Notes: a model not told the origin generated them from the sequence alone. Positions 27,501 through 35,651 are shown, counted from the first letter of the stretch. The stretch is DNA of 64,000 nucleotides from Nitratireductor kimnyeongensis (GCF_019891395.1 NZ_CP078143.1:2865001-2929000); one strand, 5' to 3'. Numbers and translations: made by a program.

Positions 27501-29493
27501 GCGCATCCTCGAAGCGCATCGTGCCCGAAAGCGCGGCGGCAACGAATTCACCCACGCTGTGGCCGATCATAGCTTCGGGCATGAGGCCACGGCGAATCCA
27601 GAGTTTTGCCGTCGCATATTCGACGAGAAAGAGGGCAGGCTGGGCGATCTGCGTGTCGCGCAGTGCTTCGGAAAGATCTTGCGGTACGTTGCCGTCGGGA
27701 AGTCGGATGAAATCGCGAATGTCGCGGCCAATCAGAGGCTCAAGAAAATCAGCACCCTTGTCGATCCATTTGGCAAAGACAGGTTCGTTGTCATAAAGAG
27801 CGCCACCCATGCCCACATGCTGCGCCCCTTGCCCTGGGAACATGAAGACCACAGGGGGAGCATCCTGTGCTGCCACGCCGCTGATCGGGCGTTCAGAGTC
27901 AAGCGCCGCAATCGCCTCCTCTCGCGTGCGTGCGATGACCGCGGTTCGTTTCGAGAAAGCATGCCGTCCCTGTTGCAGAGTGTGCGCTAGGGTGGCGAGC
28001 GGCTCTGTGCTGTCGCGCAGTGCATTGGCCAGATTCTTGCGCATCGCGGCAAGCGCCGCCTCGTTCCGCGCCGAAAGCGGGAGAATGAGCGGCTTGTCGG
28101 GCAATTCTTCTGATGGGGCAGGCCTCATGGGCGCCTGCTCGAGCACCACATGAACATTGGTTCCGCCAACGCCGAAGGAGCTCACACCGGCTCGACGCTT
28201 CACGCCCTCCCCCTTCCATGCTGCGAGCTCCGTAGGGACGCGGAACAGACTGTTCTTCAGCGCCATATGCGGGTTGGGCGATTTGAAATTTGCCACCGGC
28301 GGGATCTCGCCATCGCGCACCACGAGCGCTGCCTTGATGAGACCCGTCACGCCCGCAGCGGCGTCCAGATGGCCGATATTGCCTTTCACGGACCCGAGCG
28401 CGCAGTGGCCTTCAGCGCCATCGCCGCCAAAAGCGTTCATCAGGCCGTTGAACTCGATGGGATCGCCGAGCGGCGTTGCGGTGCCGTGGCATTCCACATA
28501 ACCGATGCTCTCGGGGTCGATGCCGGCACTGGCAAGGGCCGCCGCAATCGCGTCGGCCTGTCCAGAAACGCTGGGTGCGGTGTAGCCCACCTTGTCCGCG
28601 CCGTCATTGTTGACGCCATAGCCGCGAATGACCGCGTGGATCGTGTCGCCATCGTCGATGGCGTCTTCGAGCCGTTTCAGAAGCACCACGCCGCCGCCGC
28701 TGCCGAACACCGTGCCGCCTGCCTGCGCATCGAAGGGCCGGCAGAAACCGTCCGGCGAAACCATGCCGCCTTCCATGTGAATGTAGCCGCGCTTCTGCGG
28801 CACCGAGATCGACACACCGCCCGCCAGCGCCATGTCGCAGCCATAGGTCAAAAGGTTCTGGCAGGCCTGCGTCACCGCCAGGAGCGATGTGGAGCAGGCC
28901 GACTGGATGGTGAAGGCCGGCCCTTTCAGGTTGAGCTTGTAGGCAACACGCGTCGCCAGCGTGTCGTTGATTGCGCCCACCAGTTCGTTGAACATCTCGA
29001 CCTGATAGCCGGAGGTGAAGGCTTCGGCCTTTTTCCGGTCCGACAGGATGTTGTTGATGAGATAGGTGCTCATCGCCGAGCCGGCGAAGACGCCGATCGA
29101 CTGTTTCGGGCCAAAGGGGTCGCAGCCCGCACTTTCCAGCGCTTCCCAGCAGATTTCCAGAAACAGCCGGAACTGCGGGTCGAGCACCGCCGCCTCGCGC
29201 GGATAGATGCCGAAGAATTCCGCATCGAACATGCCCACATCGTCCAGATAAGGGCGGGAGGGCACATAGTCCGGCGAGGCGCGCGTCGCCTCGTCATAGG
29301 CGTCCTCGATTTCATCGGCCGCAAAGGTGCGGAAGGCATGCCGCCCCTCGCGCACCATCTGCCACAGCGCATCGACCGATGGCGCACCGGGAAACCGCCC
29401 GGCCATGCCGATGATAGCAACGCTGCCGATGCCCTCATCCAGTCCCGTCTCAGGCTCCATCGGCTGAGACTGCATCGGAATATACCCGCTCAT
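21499..29493 (-). CDS. Hybrid PKS/NRPS: KS-AT-ACP-aminotransferase-C-A(Gly)-PCP
   Basis: A 2664-residue megasynthase. The ketosynthase (about 22-455) has Cys200 in SACSTSL and both His motifs (ECHGTATPLGDP, KGNIGHLDAAAG). The acyltransferase (about 535-850) has GHSVGE (Ser646) and HAFH, the usual malonyl signature. ACP Ser978 lies in LGFDSL. A GSA-type PLP aminotransferase (about 1150-1560) has Lys1420 in YGKVLGGGMP. The condensation domain has intact HHIVCDG (His1733-1734). The adenylation domain (Asp2252) has specificity residues DILQLGMIWK, one change from the standard glycine code. PCP Ser is 2596. No KR, DH or ER is seen, so the beta-keto group should reach the aminotransferase, as in MycA/ItuA and McyE. 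It overlaps both neighbours by 4 nt. Confidence 0.96.
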   Translation of the reverse strand: MSGYIPMQSQPMEPETGLDEGIGSVAIIGMAGRFPGAPSVDALWQMVREGRHAFRTFAADEIEDAYDEATRASPDYVPSRPYLDDVGMFDAEFFGIYPREAAVLDPQFRLFLEICWEALESAGCDPFGPKQSIGVFAGSAMSTYLINNILSDRKKAEAFTSGYQVEMFNELVGAINDTLATRVAYKLNLKGPAFTIQSACSTSLLAVTQACQNLLTYGCDMALAGGVSISVPQKRGYIHMEGGMVSPDGFCRPFDAQAGGTVFGSGGGVVLLKRLEDAIDDGDTIHAVIRGYGVNNDGADKVGYTAPSVSGQADAIAAALASAGIDPESIGYVECHGTATPLGDPIEFNGLMNAFGGDGAEGHCALGSVKGNIGHLDAAAGVTGLIKAALVVRDGEIPPVANFKSPNPHMALKNSLFRVPTELAAWKGEGVKRRAGVSSFGVGGTNVHVVLEQAPMRPAPSEELPDKPLILPLSARNEAALAAMRKNLANALRDSTEPLATLAHTLQQGRHAFSKRTAVIARTREEAIAALDSERPISGVAAQDAPPVVFMFPGQGAQHVGMGGALYDNEPVFAKWIDKGADFLEPLIGRDIRDFIRLPDGNVPQDLSEALRDTQIAQPALFLVEYATAKLWIRRGLMPEAMIGHSVGEFVAAALSGTMRFEDALGLVAARGRLMQSQPRGAMVSVRAEAETIAVHLCNGVQVAAANAPKLSVISGTFEAMDETCAALDAAGIAYSRLHTSHAFHSAMMDEAAKALELETAKVEYGPSTIPYISCVSGDWQTDAQSASPAYWARHCRDAVRFAEGIKAVARERRSVFVEVGPGRTLSVFTAQTLKRDEIAAIIQSLPEHDRASFGEDVFAEAHARSWIAGCGLDWPALPQTARRKIPLPTYPFQRQMHWIDAPTPQNRAHAASAAPLPETPAQAISTDGMSPMTAESSTTDRRTTLERALTTLLSDLSGEDLPDDAAGATFLELGFDSLFIGQFAQKVEKEYKIKLSFRELLGNIPTIHELARHLDAELPADAMQQASSTPVAQVPPTPDVASAAPSSVANGTPQAPHGLEALFQSQLQMAQQLFAQQMQTIQSLGGSIPAAAPLAAPQLAPGPTAMPAPDTGGDESEIGGGRIRVYKPGAQAGEKALTEEKRGFINGLVVRYCEKNARSKAFTQEHRPHLADPRAASGFRADWKELVFPIVCDRSKGSRIWDIDGNEYIDLVNGMGQTAFGHAPNFVIEAIRAQTDKGFAIGPQTPLAGEVADLISELTGHSRVTFCNTGSEAVMAAMRVARTVTGRNRIVVFGNDYHGQFDEVLVKGRSRAGQHRTLPIAAGIPTDSLSNITVLPYGAYESLDWIRANADELAAVIIEPVQSRHPELQPIEFVRALRTVATERDFALVFDEVVTGFRVDPGGMQAVWGIRGDLATYGKVLGGGMPIGVLAGDSRYMDALDGGHWDYGDDSVPMVAPTFFAGTFVRHPVVLAATRAVLEHIKGEGRALYDRVATRTETLVTELNGQLSDRGIATQIHGYKSWFVTDFGNADPLGALFYPYARMQGLHVQDGYPCFLTTAHSEEDFSRIAMVFGETLDALQGAGILTADDGRAERPTAKPLQETPQQAPLTEAQKEIWLAAQAGDEASCSFNESFNLTLTGTLDEAAFRKAFDLVVARHNALHIRFARTGKHFEVTPDFRIDMPLTEASDTAALAQIVEREARTPFDLVNGPLARAELVRLSNDRHVLVFTAHHIVCDGWSANVLIEELGTAYSALARGETPDLPPALAFSTYAQTRASRSEDDEETERFWLSQFETVPDLPDLPNERPRPETRSFAGGTVTAHIDRDVYKRLKKAGAKNGATLFSTLLAAMQVMIARLSGSDDIVIAVPSAGQSLLDHEILVGHCVNLLPLRQRLDEERSFAEHLKDTQQLVLQAFEHQDFTYGTLVRKLGMKRDPSRLPLTEIQFNLERVTKGMDFGGLAAKVTPNPKAFSNFDMFANVIESEDGIRIDVDYNGDVFDPETIERWLGHFATLVGALAEDMSKPIERLPLMSQNEMDWLAYELNQTQAAYDDERFAFELFGVRAAETPDAIAATHGEESITYGELDARSWQMARLLQEKLLVPGCRVAVALDRSIDMLVTLLAIMKADHIYVPLDPDHPEARLRQTMEAAKISALICNSDRIADLTGDDVLPIMLDDEREAIAARDAAPLEERVYGTDAAAYIIFTSGSTGVPKGVEVPHNALVNFLTSMAKQPGFAADDTLLAVTTISFDIAALELYLPLICGGRVVIADRIEVQDGFRLVKRLDDCGATVLQATPTLWQMLVEAGLGERRSLKMLCGGEPLPAALAHSLCALGGELWNMYGPTETTIWSSFARIDDPDAPITIGQPIANTQLYILDARNRLAPVGAMGELNIGGDGLAIGYFNNAEQTQAAFRNVSIGGVPQRLYKTGDIGRRMPDGSLQLLGRRDNQIKLRGFRIELGDIEAVIAKAEGVRQCAVVAPLNRNGDRQLVCHIVPDDPANPPEPKALSAHGNGLLPGHMVPAFWVNAEALPQTANGKLDRKTLEKQGIPRQEAAVIRTAPRTPMEEKLSAIWRDVLNIPQIGVEENIYALGADSLSIFRIAARMIDAGLPLEARHLLQHPTIGELALIADETDGETVNGVRPHVPSLKDFRHGARRRMEAHG

Positions 29494-31433
29494 TGTCTGC
29501 TCCGACGAAACTGCGACATGCCCCGCTTCTGTCGCGCAGCACGATTGCGGGCTTCAAAGCCCGGTTGGTCACCATCTGGTGCTTTCTGAAGAAAGCGGGC
29601 CAGAGCGCGGATTTTCGCATGCTCGAACACGCTCACCACGTCGATGCTGCGTCCAAGCTCCTGTTCCAGCACCGCATGCACCCGCATGAGCTGCATGGAT
29701 GTGCCGCCGAGATCGAAGAAGTTCTGATCCAGGCCGACCGCATCGGTGCCGAGCACCGCGCGCCAGTGTCGCGCGATCATGCCTTCGATGCCCTGGGACG
29801 GCGGCGCGTTGGAAGCAGTGACGGTCGGTGCTGTCTCTATCGGGTTCGGCAGCCGCGTGCGGTCGACCTTTCCCGAGCGATTGAGCGGAAACGCCTGCAG
29901 GACGATCGCCCGTCCCGGTACCATATGGGCCGGCAGGAGCCCCTTCAGCCGGGTCAGCACACCGGCCGCGAATTCGATCTCGTCGAGCCCGTTCATCGAA
30001 CGAGGACGCAGATAAGCGACCAGCCGCTTGACCGGTCCGGCCTGATGGCACTGCACCACCGCATCGGCGAGGGCGTTGTCGCGGCGCAAGACCGTCTCGA
30101 TCTCGTCAAGCTCGATGCGTTTGCCATCGATCTTGACCTGTCGGTCCCGCCGCCCCCGGAAGTGCAGGAGACCGTCCGGATCCATAACCGCCATGTCACC
30201 TGTCAGATAGCAACGCAGGGTCTCACCGGTTGCCGTGCGGATCGTGACAAAGCGCTCCTCGGTCAACTCCGGCCGGTTCAGATAACCGATGGCGAGCCCG
30301 TCGCCAGACACCGCAAGTTGGCCTTCCCGGCCCGGTGAAAGCTCGTTGAAGTCGTCATCGAGAATGTGAACGCCATTGTTGGCGATGGAGTAGCCGATGG
30401 GCACAGTGTCACCTGCAAAATCGGACGGAACTTCGTATGTCGACGCCATGCAGGAGACTTCCGTGGGACCATACACATTGGTGAGAACACAGGACGGATG
30501 GGCTTGGAGGAAGCGCCTCACATGGTCGGCGGAAGCCACTTCGCCGCCAAAGAGCATTTGCCGGAGCGAACCGAAATTGCCGCCTGCATGATCAACTAGG
30601 AGATTGAAGAGCCCGGTCGTCAAAAGTGCAATCGAGACGCGCTTGCTCTCGATCGTCGTGGCGATCCGCTGCATGGACAGCGTGCGGTCGCCTATGCCTG
30701 TAAGATGCGCCCCGTTGAGAAGTGCCCCCCAGATTTCGAAAGTCGACGCGTCGAATGATATGGAGGCGGTGTGCAGCACCACGTCATAGGGGCGGAAATC
30801 GACAAAATTCTGGTCACACACAAGTCGTTGGATGCCACGATGCGGTATCACAACCCCCTTTGGGCGTCCCGTCGAGCCGGACGTGTACATCACATAAGCC
30901 GCATCCCCACCGCCAATGGAGGGGAATGCCGTTTTGGGATCGTCGCCGGCCGATTCCGAAAGCGCTTTATCGATATCGACAAGGCGGGCGCCCGCTATCG
31001 GAAGGTTTGCAGCGAGCGAGGTGCTTTCTCGGTCGATCATGAGTGCACGGGGGGCACTGTCTTCCAACACGTAGGAGAGGTGTTCCGCGGGGTAGGCTGG
31101 ATCAAACGGGGCATAGGCTGCCCCTGCCTTGAGGATCGCCAGCTTGGCGATGAGCGTTTTGGCTGAACGAGGCAGAAGAAGCCCCACGATGTCTCCCTTG
31201 CGCACCCCCATGGACATGATGCGGGCGGCGAGTTTCGACGCGATGCGGTCGAAGGCGCCATACGTCATCTCCATGTCGTCGAACGAGATGGCAGTGGCAT
31301 CGGGGTTGGCGTATGCGACCTCGGCCACGATGTCGTGTAGTGCCATATTGCGATCATAGGCGCGCGGTGGCGCTGGCTGTACGGCGCTACCATTAAACCC
31401 GGATCGCTCAGCGTGTTGCTGCTTATGATGCAT
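29490..31433 (-). CDS. NRPS loading module: adenylation domain and PCP
   Basis: A 647-residue A-PCP protein and first gene of the assembly-line operon. The adenylation domain (about 30-535) shows YTSGSTGRPKGV, FDASTFEIW (Asp228, equivalent to GrsA Asp235), NVYGPTE, YLTGD, and NRSGKVDR with the catalytic Lys. Specificity residues read DAFLLGVCMK. The conserved Asp argues for an alpha-amino acid rather than a fatty or aryl acid, but I know no confident match to the code. The PCP has LGGTSMQL (Ser579). There is no condensation domain, as expected for a starter unit. Start is 31433 or the in-frame ATG at 31346, which begins right at the A domain. Confidence 0.93.
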   Translation of the reverse strand: MHHKQQHAERSGFNGSAVQPAPPRAYDRNMALHDIVAEVAYANPDATAISFDDMEMTYGAFDRIASKLAARIMSMGVRKGDIVGLLLPRSAKTLIAKLAILKAGAAYAPFDPAYPAEHLSYVLEDSAPRALMIDRESTSLAANLPIAGARLVDIDKALSESAGDDPKTAFPSIGGGDAAYVMYTSGSTGRPKGVVIPHRGIQRLVCDQNFVDFRPYDVVLHTASISFDASTFEIWGALLNGAHLTGIGDRTLSMQRIATTIESKRVSIALLTTGLFNLLVDHAGGNFGSLRQMLFGGEVASADHVRRFLQAHPSCVLTNVYGPTEVSCMASTYEVPSDFAGDTVPIGYSIANNGVHILDDDFNELSPGREGQLAVSGDGLAIGYLNRPELTEERFVTIRTATGETLRCYLTGDMAVMDPDGLLHFRGRRDRQVKIDGKRIELDEIETVLRRDNALADAVVQCHQAGPVKRLVAYLRPRSMNGLDEIEFAAGVLTRLKGLLPAHMVPGRAIVLQAFPLNRSGKVDRTRLPNPIETAPTVTASNAPPSQGIEGMIARHWRAVLGTDAVGLDQNFFDLGGTSMQLMRVHAVLEQELGRSIDVVSVFEHAKIRALARFLQKAPDGDQPGFEARNRAARQKRGMSQFRRSRQ

Positions 31434-31689
31434 GTAGACGCCCCGCCCGAAAAAGCCCGCGCCTATGTTTCGAGCATCCGAGAACGCTCACTGATTATAG
31501 GGGAGGCGCGGGAGAAAATTGGTTCTCATGCCTTCGAGGAGAAGGATTTCACGCACGTTGGCAAAGAGACAGATGGCCATCTGGATGATCTGCGGGTCGA
31601 CCGGATGCCTTGTGCTTTTCTGCGTATAGACCATTCGGGGGTGGGGGTATTGGGAGAAGGAAGGGGCCTATCCCAAAGCATTAGAAATC

Positions 31690-32544
31690 TTAGTCGAGGC
31701 GGTAAGCCCGCACGTAGTCGACTATCATGTGCGAGGGGTCGGGCGTGGCGTCTCTGGTTGGGCCGTCCACGAGAGCGAGATTGAGCAGAATATAAAGCGG
31801 CTGCCGATGTTCGGGCTGCGTTTCTGTCTTCCAGACGAATTCCCGATCGAAGTAAAACCGGATCCAGTCCGGATCCACTTTCACCCCATATGTATGAAAC
31901 GCATCAGGCCTTGCCTCCACAAAAACCGCGTTTCTATGAAAGCGGGAATAGTGGCGTCCGTCCCGATGCCAGACATGTACGACTGAGGAATAACCGTCCG
32001 GCTTGTCGCCGTAGAACTCGAATATATCGATCTCCGCTGTGGCCGTTGAGCGATCTTTACCGATCAACCAGAAGGCCGGCCAGACACCCGGTCCCTCGGG
32101 CAATCGCGCACGCATTTCGAAGTAGCCGTATTGCTGAGAAAACCCGTTTCCATCCGGATCCACCGAGGCGAGCAGCCCTGATTGCCATTCGCCTTCCGGG
32201 TCGCGCCTCGCCTCAATGCGCAAATTGCCGTCGACAATGCGGAACGGTGATCGTTCACCGGGATTGGCAAACCGCGCGCCGCCGAAATCCCCTGACCAGG
32301 GCGTGTGAGCGATCCAGCGCGTCCCCGGACCCCAGGCCGAAACGTCAAGTGTGGAGAAATCCTCGTCGAAGGCGATCTGCATCGCCTCCACATTCAGTAT
32401 GTCAGATCGGATTGCGAGTTGATCCTCTGCACCGGTTGATACGGGTGCGAATACAGTGACTAGGGGGGCGCCCAAAGCCGCAGCGCCGCCAGCGAGTGCG
32501 CGCCGGCGTGTCAGACGAGCTGGTTTTTCTGGGGCGAATGGCAC
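31690..32544 (-). CDS. GH16-family glycanase with Tat signal peptide
   Basis: An exported beta-glycanase of 284 residues, resembling ExoK/ExsH-type enzymes that trim exopolysaccharide. The N-terminus carries a twin-arginine signal (RLTRRRALAGGAAALGAPLV). The family catalytic motif ExDxxE is intact in TAEIDIFEFYG, preceded by YGYFEMRARLPEGPGVWPAFWLIG and followed by FHTYGVKVDPDWIRFYFD, both typical of GH16. The GTG start at 32544 is fixed by a perfect AGGAGGT 7 nt upstream. It lies between the NRPS/PKS operon and the polymerase gene, which supports membership of the polysaccharide locus. It probably sets chain length or release of the polymer. Confidence 0.9.
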   Translation of the reverse strand: MPFAPEKPARLTRRRALAGGAAALGAPLVTVFAPVSTGAEDQLAIRSDILNVEAMQIAFDEDFSTLDVSAWGPGTRWIAHTPWSGDFGGARFANPGERSPFRIVDGNLRIEARRDPEGEWQSGLLASVDPDGNGFSQQYGYFEMRARLPEGPGVWPAFWLIGKDRSTATAEIDIFEFYGDKPDGYSSVVHVWHRDGRHYSRFHRNAVFVEARPDAFHTYGVKVDPDWIRFYFDREFVWKTETQPEHRQPLYILLNLALVDGPTRDATPDPSHMIVDYVRAYRLD

Positions 32545-32717
32545 TGCAGTGACCTCCTGTCAGGCAGAATAGCATTCCCCGACTTTGCCTCGGAACTCGA
32601 CCAAATGCGGCCCCATTGGCCATAAGTGGTATCCGGCAGAACAGGACGCTCTATTGTCGGCGTGGTATCCTTAATCGGGTTTTACGCCGCCTCTGCGGCT
32701 TAAGGGCGAGGCGCACA

Positions 32718-34127
32718 ATGCGCATCGAATTGCTGGGATTTTTAGCGCTAGTTGTTGGGGCGGGCGTCCTTGTATCACCGCCCCGGCTGGCCTTTTACGT
32801 CATCGTTTTCTCGACACTGTTTGGTGCTGCGGCCGCTTTCGGTGTCCCTGGTCTGGGGGGAGCTTCGGTTCTCATTCCCAGCCTCTTGCTCGCCTTTTAT
32901 TGCCTGCGTTTGTTCATGGCTTACGGCGAAAAGCCAGTTCTTGCAGCGGTGTCTTCGGCATCGCCCGGCATCTGGCTGTTGCTGCTCACCATCTACGGTG
33001 TCTTCTCAGCACTTTTCCTGCCCCGTCTGATGGAAGGTGTGACGGAAACGATGATCGTTTTGCGGTCCTCCGCTGGTCATCGCATCATTGATCTCACGCC
33101 ACTGTCATTCTCCAGCAATAACATCACCCAAACGATCTATGCTCTCGGTGGTCTGCTCTGCTTCGCTTTCACATACGCCTATCTCAAATCTGGCGGCGCA
33201 GCCCGCGACGTGATCAATGCGATGCTGTTTCTCGGCATCGCCAACCTCGTTTTTGCGCTTCTCGATGTCGTGACCTACCGAACCGGCACGGCGCATTTGT
33301 TCGATTTCATTCGCACTGCAAACTACGCGCTGTTGACCGGGGCGGAGAAGGCGGGTTTCAAGCGGATATCCGGGACATTCCCCGAGGCCTCGGCCTTTGC
33401 GGGTTACACCATTGTACTGTTCGCCTTTACAGCGAGTTTGTGGATTGATCGCATGCGCACGGCGATGAGCGGTTTGATCTCCGGCCTGCTCTTGCTTGCT
33501 CTTCTTCTCTCCACCTCGACGACCGCATTGGTCAGCCTCGCCATGGTGTTGGTTTTTCTTTTCTGGCGAGCATTGCCAGCGTCCTACGGTGGACATGCCA
33601 CGGGGCGTCCTGGTGCCATTGCACTGGCAATTCTCGCCGTGCCGCTATGCTTTATGCTGGTTCTTGTACTGATGCCGGAATTTGCGAAGGCCGTGCAGGA
33701 GTTTCTGGACGAGACGCTTTACTCCAAACTCAACAGCCAGTCTGCGCGCGAACGCATGCAATGGAACGCGGTGGCCTTCCAGGTTTTCCTGGATACATGG
33801 GGGTGGGGAGCGGGGCTCGGCAGCGCTCGTGCCTCCAGCTACGCACTCGTGCTTTTGTCGAATGTCGGATTGATCGGTGCCGTCCTGTTCGCCCTGTTTG
33901 TCGGCAACACTCTGATGATGAAGAACGCCGGCGGGATCCAGGAGCATACGACCATGCGGGCTGCCAAGGCGGGTGTGTTCGCAGGGTTATGCGAAGCGAT
34001 GATCTCTGGAACCGTCTACGATCTTGGGCTCCTGTTTTTTATTCTGGCAGGCAGCGCCTCCGCGTTGCGGTGGGTTCCGGCCAAGGCGAAGGGACGCCGG
34101 CCCAGGGCGGTGGAGGCGGCGCAATGA
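32718..34127 (+). CDS. Wzy/ExoQ-like polysaccharide polymerase
   Basis: A polytopic inner-membrane protein of 469 residues with about ten to twelve hydrophobic helices and a large polar loop in the second half (EFLDETLYSKLNSQSARERMQWNAVAFQVFLDTWGWGAGLGSARASSY). That loop, with its W-G-x-G-x-G and neighbouring Arg residues, is characteristic of O-antigen ligase/polymerase (Wzy_C) proteins. It likely joins repeat units in the periplasm, completing the Wzx/Wzy/Wzc set. ATG 32718 has a purine-rich GGGCGAGG upstream; the frame opens at 32616, but the extension is not membrane-like. The last codons overlap the next gene (ATGA). Confidence 0.87.
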   Translation: MRIELLGFLALVVGAGVLVSPPRLAFYVIVFSTLFGAAAAFGVPGLGGASVLIPSLLLAFYCLRLFMAYGEKPVLAAVSSASPGIWLLLLTIYGVFSALFLPRLMEGVTETMIVLRSSAGHRIIDLTPLSFSSNNITQTIYALGGLLCFAFTYAYLKSGGAARDVINAMLFLGIANLVFALLDVVTYRTGTAHLFDFIRTANYALLTGAEKAGFKRISGTFPEASAFAGYTIVLFAFTASLWIDRMRTAMSGLISGLLLLALLLSTSTTALVSLAMVLVFLFWRALPASYGGHATGRPGAIALAILAVPLCFMLVLVLMPEFAKAVQEFLDETLYSKLNSQSARERMQWNAVAFQVFLDTWGWGAGLGSARASSYALVLLSNVGLIGAVLFALFVGNTLMMKNAGGIQEHTTMRAAKAGVFAGLCEAMISGTVYDLGLLFFILAGSASALRWVPAKAKGRRPRAVEAAQ

Positions 34128-35332
34128 GAATTGTCATATTCAACGTCAGGTACAGCCCAAATCTGGGAGACGGTATTCTGGCTGAATGTCTGGAGAGGCA
34201 GCTGGGGCTCGCATTGCCGGACGCTGAAATCGAAACCGTGGATCTGGCCGGGCGGACGTCCTATGGAAATCAGGATCAGGGGCGTTCGGGAGCTCTGAGG
34301 CTCTTGCAATCCATGCCTCCGCTTGCGCGTCGTATGCTGGTTGAGCGCGTGATTGGTTCAAAATTGTCCGCTCTTCGGGAAAGCTGGCGGGAAAAGATTG
34401 CCGCTGCCGATGCGGTGATCATCGGTGGTGGCAATCTCTTCCAGGACGATGATCTGAACTTCCCTTTGAAGATCGCTCAGGTGCTGGAGCTTTGCTGTGA
34501 GCAGGGGCGGCCGGTGGCAATCCACGCTGTCGGCGTCGGGCAACACTGGTCGCGCCGTGCTGCCATACTGTTCGGCACGCTCCGCAGGTGTAAGGTCATT
34601 CGCGTTACTGTACGGGATCCTGATGCCCGGCGGAACTGGCAGGAGCACTTTCCTGACCGGCCGAGCCCGGAACTCGCACCTGATCCGGCTTTGACGCTGC
34701 AGCCGCAAAGCCGTGATGTGCAGAAGCGTGTCCGACCGCTCGTCGGTTTATGCGTGACACATCCGCTCATCCTTAAACGCCACGCAGGTGCGCAGGTGCA
34801 GCATATACCGCTGGCAACCGTGCCGGATTACGTCGCCTTGGCAGCCGCTCTTTTGGATTCGGGGCGCGATGTGGTCTTCTTCACCAACGGCGCCGTCGAG
34901 GATCACGCCTGTCTCAAGCAGATCGAAAGCAAAATCGCCGACACGCGAACCGCGGCCTTTAAGCGATGCCGCTTTGCCGGGCGCCCAGACACACCGCAGG
35001 AGCTTGTTGCCCTGCTTGGGACACTCGATGTGGTGGTTGCGCACCGGCTTCATGCCTGCATCACAGCCTATGCGTTAGGTGTCCCCCCGGTTGGTATGGG
35101 ATGGGATCAGAAAGTTGAAGCCTTCTTCCGGATGATTGATCGTGAACCTTTTTTCGTCCCAACGCACAGAGGAGAGGTGGGAAGCATTGTAGAGCGCATC
35201 CTGACGATATCGGGGCAGAAACGCGATGCTCGCTATCTGCCTCGATACAAGGAGAAAGCGAGAGAGGCGATAGAGTGGCTGGCAGAGGATTTGAAGACGT
35301 CGACCTGCGGCCCACGACGCGAATCGGCATGA
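34124..35332 (+). CDS. Polysaccharide pyruvyltransferase-family protein
   Basis: A 402-residue protein of the polysaccharide pyruvyl transferase (CsaB/ExoV-like) family, which adds ketal pyruvate from PEP to sugar residues, often on lipid-linked intermediates. Supporting features are the N-terminal FNVRYSPNLGDGILAECLERQL (family N-x-GD pattern), VIIGGGNLFQDDDLNFPLKI, AHRLHACITAYALGVPPVGMGWDQKV and the C-terminal FF. Some members have other roles in polysaccharide modification, so pyruvylation is probable rather than proven. GGAGG lies 7 nt before the ATG at 34124, which overlaps the polymerase stop. It ends the polysaccharide gene set. Confidence 0.85.
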   Translation: MRIVIFNVRYSPNLGDGILAECLERQLGLALPDAEIETVDLAGRTSYGNQDQGRSGALRLLQSMPPLARRMLVERVIGSKLSALRESWREKIAAADAVIIGGGNLFQDDDLNFPLKIAQVLELCCEQGRPVAIHAVGVGQHWSRRAAILFGTLRRCKVIRVTVRDPDARRNWQEHFPDRPSPELAPDPALTLQPQSRDVQKRVRPLVGLCVTHPLILKRHAGAQVQHIPLATVPDYVALAAALLDSGRDVVFFTNGAVEDHACLKQIESKIADTRTAAFKRCRFAGRPDTPQELVALLGTLDVVVAHRLHACITAYALGVPPVGMGWDQKVEAFFRMIDREPFFVPTHRGEVGSIVERILTISGQKRDARYLPRYKEKAREAIEWLAEDLKTSTCGPRRESA

Positions 35333-35651
35333 AAATCGGAGCGAGGATCAAACATTCGATGTCAAAACCAAAGCGCAGAACAGCGACGATCACCGGCCGG
35401 GCACCGCGGAAGCGCATCGGCCGTATCCCAAGCCAGCTAACGTGTTAGTGATTTGGACGTGGAGTTGTGTTGTCTAGTGTTCTCCCTGTCCCGTTGCAGA
35501 GTTTTCTGGAGTATAATCGGCTCCTGGGGACCAAAAGCAGCTCCGGGGTTGCCGATGGAACGTCGAAACCTCGGTCACGTGTCCCGTGAGTGCTTCTGGT
35601 CGCGACAACAGCCGGTCCGTGAGCGCTCGGGCACGCAGAATGTGGGGTAGT
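35333..35651 (+). promoter_or_regulatory. Leader region of the Crp/Fnr regulator gene
   Basis: About 320 nt without a gene. It contains a short inverted repeat (CTAAC-GT-GTTAG, 35437-35448) and a perfect -10 hexamer TATAAT (35512-35517) with only a weak -35 at the expected distance. A G/C-rich stretch with repeated GCTCC(T/G)GGG words follows. I read it as promoter and 5' leader of the regulator gene at 35652. Confidence 0.35.

Noticed and set aside
28150-29589. Long plus-strand open frame (479 codons) opposite the ketosynthase region
   Set aside because: It is antisense to a domain with all catalytic motifs intact. The translation is rich in His, Arg and Cys with no domain, as expected for a shadow of a GC-rich gene.
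35586-35651. Upstream start for the Crp/Fnr regulator at the opening of the frame
   Set aside because: The 22 extra residues (Ser/Arg rich) do not resemble the family and have no good ribosome binding site.
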